Below are positions 60,553-64,000 of a stretch of 64,000 nucleotides of DNA, piece by piece. The notes beneath the pieces were generated by a model. The model did no database searches and was not told the DNA's origin. It saw nothing but the letters and a program-made list of their open reading frames with translations. The stretch is from Shinella granuli (GTDB taxonomy: Bacteria > Pseudomonadota > Alphaproteobacteria > Rhizobiales > Rhizobiaceae), in NCBI RefSeq assembly GCF_004341885.1, contig NZ_SLVX01000015.1, forward strand, positions 62,001-126,000. Reading direction: 5' to 3'. Made by a program: the position numbers and the translations under genes. Each line of letters opens with the position of its first letter. Positions within the stretch are counted from its first letter, which is position 1.

Positions 60553-62375
60553 TCGACGGTCACGGATTTGGCGAGGTTGCGCGGCTGGTCGACGTCCGTG
60601 CCCATGAAGACGGCGGTGTGGTAGGCGAGAAGCTGGATGGGCAGCGAATAGATCATCGGCGCGATGATCTCGTCGACGTTGGGCAGCACGATCGTCGCCA
60701 TGGTTTCGAGTTTCGAGGCGGCCGCGCCCTTCTCGTCGGTGATAAAGATGATCCGCCCGCCGCGCGCGGCCACTTCCTGCATGTTCGAGACGGTCTTCTC
60801 GAAGAAGCGGTCATGCGGGGCGATGACGATGACCGGCATGTTCTCGTCGATCAGCGCGATCGGTCCGTGCTTCAGTTCACCGGCGGCATAGCCCTCTGCG
60901 TGGATATAGGAGATTTCCTTGAGCTTCAGCGCGCCTTCCATGGCCAGCGGATAGCTGGTGCCGCGGCCGAGATAGAGCACATCCTTGCATTTGGAGAGTT
61001 CGCGCGACAGTTGCTCGATCGACGGCTGGATGGTGTTGAGCACGCCCGCCATGATGCGCGGCATTTCCGCGAGATTGCGCACCAGCGCCTTCTCCTCGGC
61101 TTCGCTGATCGTGCCGCGCGCCCGCCCCGCGCCGACCGCGAGCGCGGCCAGCACGGCGAGCTGGCAGGTGAAGGCCTTCGTCGAGGCGACGCCGATTTCC
61201 GGGCCGGCGAGGATCGGGAAGACGGCATCCGATTCGCGGGCGATCGTCGATTCGCGCGTGTTGACGACCGCGCCGATCTTCAGGCCGTTTTCCTTGCAGT
61301 AGCGCAGCGAGGCGAGCGTATCGGCCGTCTCGCCGGACTGCGAGATGAAGAGGGCGGCCGAGGCCGGGTTCAGCGGGATCTCGCGGTATCGGAATTCCGA
61401 TGCGACATCGATCTCCACCGGCAGGCGGGCATAGCGCTCGAACCAGTATTTGCCGACGAGGCCGGCGAGATAGGCCGTGCCGCAGGCGGAAATGGCAAGG
61501 CTCGGCACCGTGGAGAAATCGATTTCCGAGGCGATCGGCCGTACCGTATGGGCGAGGAAATCGACATAGTGGCTGAGCGCGTGCGAGATCGCTTCCGGCT
61601 GCTCATGGATTTCCTTTTCCATGAAGTGCCGATGATTGCCCTTGTCGATGAGATAGGCGGCGGCGGACGAGACCTGGCGCGGCCGCTCGACGCGGTTGCC
61701 GTCGATATCGAAGAGGAAGGCGCCGTCGCGGCCGATCACCGCCCAGTCGCCGTCGACGAGATAGGTGATCTCGTTGGTGAAGGGGGCAAGCGCGATGGCG
61801 TCGGAGCCGAGGAACATCTCGCCGCGGCCGTGGCCGATGGCGAGCGGCGGACCGCTGCGGGCCGCCATGATGGTCGACGGGTCGTCCTCGAAGATCACGG
61901 CGAGCGCATAGGCGCCGGTGACGCGGCGCAGCATGGCATGCATCGCCTCGCGCCGGCCAAGGCCGTCGCGGCGGTACTTCGCCACGAGCTGGGCGACGAC
62001 TTCCGTGTCGGTCTGCGTGGCGAAGGTCGCGCCGCCGGCGATCAGCTCGTCCTTCAGCTCGGAAAAATTCTCGATGATGCCGTTGTGCACGACGGCGACG
62101 CCCTCGACGAAATGCGGATGGGCATTGGCCTCCGTCGGCGCGCCATGCGTCGCCCAGCGGGTATGGGCGATGCCGACCGTGCCCGACAGGGGCTCCTCGG
62201 CGAGGCGCTTTTCGAGGTTGAAGAGCTTGCCCTCGGCGCGGCGGCGCACCAGCTTGCCCTCGACGATGGTGGCGACGCCGGCGGAATCATAGCCGCGATA
62301 TTCAAGGCGCTTCAGGGCATCGACGAGACGGCCGGCGACAGGCTGGATTCCGACGATACCGACAATTCCGCACAT
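60549..62375 (-). CDS. glmS: Glutamine-fructose-6-phosphate aminotransferase
   Basis: 608-residue enzyme that makes glucosamine-6-phosphate from fructose-6-phosphate and glutamine. Cys2 after the initiator Met (MCGIVGIVG) is the N-terminal nucleophile. The two SIS domains carry SACGTAYLAGLVGKYWFE, SQSGETADTLASL, and LGRGTSYPLAMEGALKLKE. It ends LAKSVTVE. Start ATG 62375. No riboswitch is visible. Confidence 0.97.
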   Translation of the reverse strand: MCGIVGIVGIQPVAGRLVDALKRLEYRGYDSAGVATIVEGKLVRRRAEGKLFNLEKRLAEEPLSGTVGIAHTRWATHGAPTEANAHPHFVEGVAVVHNGIIENFSELKDELIAGGATFATQTDTEVVAQLVAKYRRDGLGRREAMHAMLRRVTGAYALAVIFEDDPSTIMAARSGPPLAIGHGRGEMFLGSDAIALAPFTNEITYLVDGDWAVIGRDGAFLFDIDGNRVERPRQVSSAAAYLIDKGNHRHFMEKEIHEQPEAISHALSHYVDFLAHTVRPIASEIDFSTVPSLAISACGTAYLAGLVGKYWFERYARLPVEIDVASEFRYREIPLNPASAALFISQSGETADTLASLRYCKENGLKIGAVVNTRESTIARESDAVFPILAGPEIGVASTKAFTCQLAVLAALAVGAGRARGTISEAEEKALVRNLAEMPRIMAGVLNTIQPSIEQLSRELSKCKDVLYLGRGTSYPLAMEGALKLKEISYIHAEGYAAGELKHGPIALIDENMPVIVIAPHDRFFEKTVSNMQEVAARGGRIIFITDEKGAAASKLETMATIVLPNVDEIIAPMIYSLPIQLLAYHTAVFMGTDVDQPRNLAKSVTVE

Positions 62376-62489
62376 GGAGCGCTCCGCAGGTTCAATTCGT
62401 TCTACTGCATTCGTTTCGTAGTGGTTTTTCGCGGCGGTGCAACACGACCGTACTCACTTTCGATTGCAAGCGTTAACGCGGGCAGTGGT

Positions 62490-63863
62490 CTATTCTGCGG
62501 CCTTCTTCCGTTCGGCCTTGATCGCCTGGTTTCGCTCGCGCACGAGGACGGCCCTGCCCGCCTTGTTCTCCTGCCGGGCCCGGCCGAAGGCGACGGCATC
62601 GTCGGGCACGTCGGCGGTGATGACGCTGCCCGAGGCGATATAGGCGCCATCGCCGATCGAAACGGGGGCGACGAGCGACGTATTGGAGCCGATGAAGGCA
62701 TGCGCGCCGATGCGGGTCAGGTGCTTGTTGATGCCGTCATAGTTACACGTGATGGTGCCTGCACCGATATTCGTCTTTTCGCCGATGATGGCGTCGCCGA
62801 TATAGGTAAGGTGGTTGACCTTGGCGCCCGCGCCGATCTCCGCCTTCTTCACCTCGCAGAAATTGCCGACCTTGGAGTGCGGGCCGAGATTGGCGCCCGG
62901 CCGCAGGCGTGCATAGGGGCCGATCTCGGCATCGGCGGAAATATGCGCCCCTTCGATATGCGAGAAGGAATGGATGAGCGCGCCGCTTTCCACGGTGACG
63001 CCGGGGCCGAAGAAGACGTTCGGTTCGATGGTGACGTCCGGTGCGATTTCCGTGTCGTAGGAGAGGAAGACGGTCTCCGGCGCGATCATCGAGACGCCGT
63101 CCAGCATCATCTGCTGGCGACGGCGCTGCTGCCAGAGCCGTTCGATGACGGCAAGCTCTGCGCGGGTGTTGCAGCCGGTCAGCTCCTCCTCCGGGGCCTT
63201 GACGGCGACCGCACGGCCGCCCGAAGCGCGCACCACCTCGACGATGTCGGTGAGGTAGTATTCGCCCTTGGCATTGGCGTTGCCGATGCGGCCGATCAGG
63301 TCGAGCGCCTTGCGCCCGTCGATCGCCATCAGGCCGCCATTGCAATAGGTGATGGCCCGTTCGGCCTCGCTGGCGTCCTTCTCCTCGCGGATCGCCAGAA
63401 GCGCGCCGTTCTCGACGATCAGCCGGCCGTAGCCGGTCGGGTCCGCCGTCTCGAAACCGATGACGACGACATCCGCCCCCCCGGCCAGGCCCGCGCGCGC
63501 ATCCGCCAGCGGCGCCTCGGTGATGAGCGGCGTATCGCCGAAGATGACCAGCACGTCGTCAAACCCCTTGGCGATGGCCTCGCGTGCGGCAAGCACGGCA
63601 TGGGCGGTGCCGAGGCGCTCCGTCTGGACATGCACCGAGCTTGTCACCGCGGGATTGTGCGCCGCCGCCTCGACCTTGTCCGCATCGCGGCCGAGCACCA
63701 GCGCGATGTCGCAAATGCCGGCGCCGGCCAGCGCATCGACCACATGGGCGATCATCGGCCGGCCGGCCACGGGATGCAGCACTTTCGAGCGGGAGGATTT
63801 CATCCGCGTGCTTTCGCCGGCAGCCAGGATGACGGCCAGGCAGGTGCGCTTCGTTGCAGTCAT
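62490..63863 (-). CDS. glmU: Bifunctional UDP-N-acetylglucosamine pyrophosphorylase / glucosamine-1-phosphate acetyltransferase
   Basis: 457-residue enzyme completing UDP-GlcNAc. The N-terminal uridyltransferase has [19 protein letters not shown]; the C-terminal left-handed beta-helix contains hexapeptide repeats (for example [25 protein letters not shown]). Start ATG 63863. It lies 114 bases upstream of glmS, so the two could form one operon for peptidoglycan and LPS precursors. Confidence 0.97.
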   Translation of the reverse strand: MTATKRTCLAVILAAGESTRMKSSRSKVLHPVAGRPMIAHVVDALAGAGICDIALVLGRDADKVEAAAHNPAVTSSVHVQTERLGTAHAVLAAREAIAKGFDDVLVIFGDTPLITEAPLADARAGLAGGADVVVIGFETADPTGYGRLIVENGALLAIREEKDASEAERAITYCNGGLMAIDGRKALDLIGRIGNANAKGEYYLTDIVEVVRASGGRAVAVKAPEEELTGCNTRAELAVIERLWQQRRRQQMMLDGVSMIAPETVFLSYDTEIAPDVTIEPNVFFGPGVTVESGALIHSFSHIEGAHISADAEIGPYARLRPGANLGPHSKVGNFCEVKKAEIGAGAKVNHLTYIGDAIIGEKTNIGAGTITCNYDGINKHLTRIGAHAFIGSNTSLVAPVSIGDGAYIASGSVITADVPDDAVAFGRARQENKAGRAVLVRERNQAIKAERKKAAE

Positions 63864-64000
63864 GGGAATCCTCGTTCACCCGAAATAGACGCCGTTCCTT
63901 AGCAAAAACGGAACGCAGGAGACAAAGGGATTTCTCAGGCGGGCCGGCAAAGGCCGCCCGACCCCGCCCCTGGACCGAGGCCGTTTCAGCCGGCGCTGCT

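Noticed and set aside
63984-64000. Possible end of a minus-strand gene at the window edge
   Set aside because: Only a potential stop codon and about four residues would be visible, which is too little to support a gene.

Overview
The window is chromosomal, GC-rich core genome of a rhizobial alphaproteobacterium, most likely Rhizobiaceae (Ensifer/Sinorhizobium, Shinella or Rhizobium). The evidence is the gene order (queA-tgt with two cyclophilins, coaD and gyrA; tmk-holB-metG-tatD-MBL; glnB-glnA beside nnrD; ssb divergent from uvrA; mfd-sdhE divergent from recG), the many rhizobial families (DUF982, DUF1489, DUF599, IalB, HspQ), an alphaproteobacterial SOS box, and RIME-like palindromic repeats. 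The genus is an inference. I see no insertion sequence, prophage, integrase, CRISPR array, rRNA operon or origin.

Layout: 1-5 kb carries a class III alcohol dehydrogenase (cut by the window edge), an XRE regulator, an EamA exporter, an unusual SRPBCC-site-2-protease fusion, lipB and tRNA-Leu(GAG). From 5 to 14 kb come DUF982, a peptide-deformylase paralogue lacking metal ligands, mgtE, a MerR regulator with its palindrome, three membrane-protein genes, sdaA and DUF1489. From 13.4 to 18.7 kb lies a cell-envelope stretch: a SPOR-tailed DD-carboxypeptidase, small unknown proteins, the lipoprotein RlpA, and a second PBP5-like protein with two of three active-site motifs altered. From 18.8 to 24.7 kb is a tight housekeeping operon (tmk, holB, metG, tatD, MBL hydrolase) running convergently into purC. 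From 25 to 34 kb come a GNAT, a DUF4864 protein, then a minus-strand run (coaD, two cyclophilins, a YdcZ-type transporter, queA, tgt) and gyrA, with two tiny membrane proteins between coaD and gyrA. From 34 to 43 kb are marC, a cupin, ssb/uvrA, GST, DUF72, BKACE and nnrD. From 43.5 to 48 kb are glnB-glnA behind sigma54-type sites, then a TAXI binding protein paired with a coiled-coil membrane protein. From 48 to 64 kb are hspQ, ialB, an orphan peptide-binding protein, a DsbA-like protein, a GST, mfd-sdhE, recG, DUF502, a GNAT, glmS and glmU.

Most genes serve core functions: DNA repair and topology (uvrA, mfd, recG, ssb, gyrA, holB), translation and tRNA modification (metG, queA, tgt, tRNA-Leu), cofactors (lipB, coaD, nnrD), nitrogen assimilation (glnB, glnA) and envelope synthesis (glmS, glmU, rlpA, DD-carboxypeptidases). 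I found no convincing completely new multi-gene system. The best leads are two apparent pseudoenzymes, the SRPBCC-protease fusion, the TAXI/coiled-coil pair, a Cys-rich tail on an acyltransferase-like membrane protein, and three small membrane ORFs.
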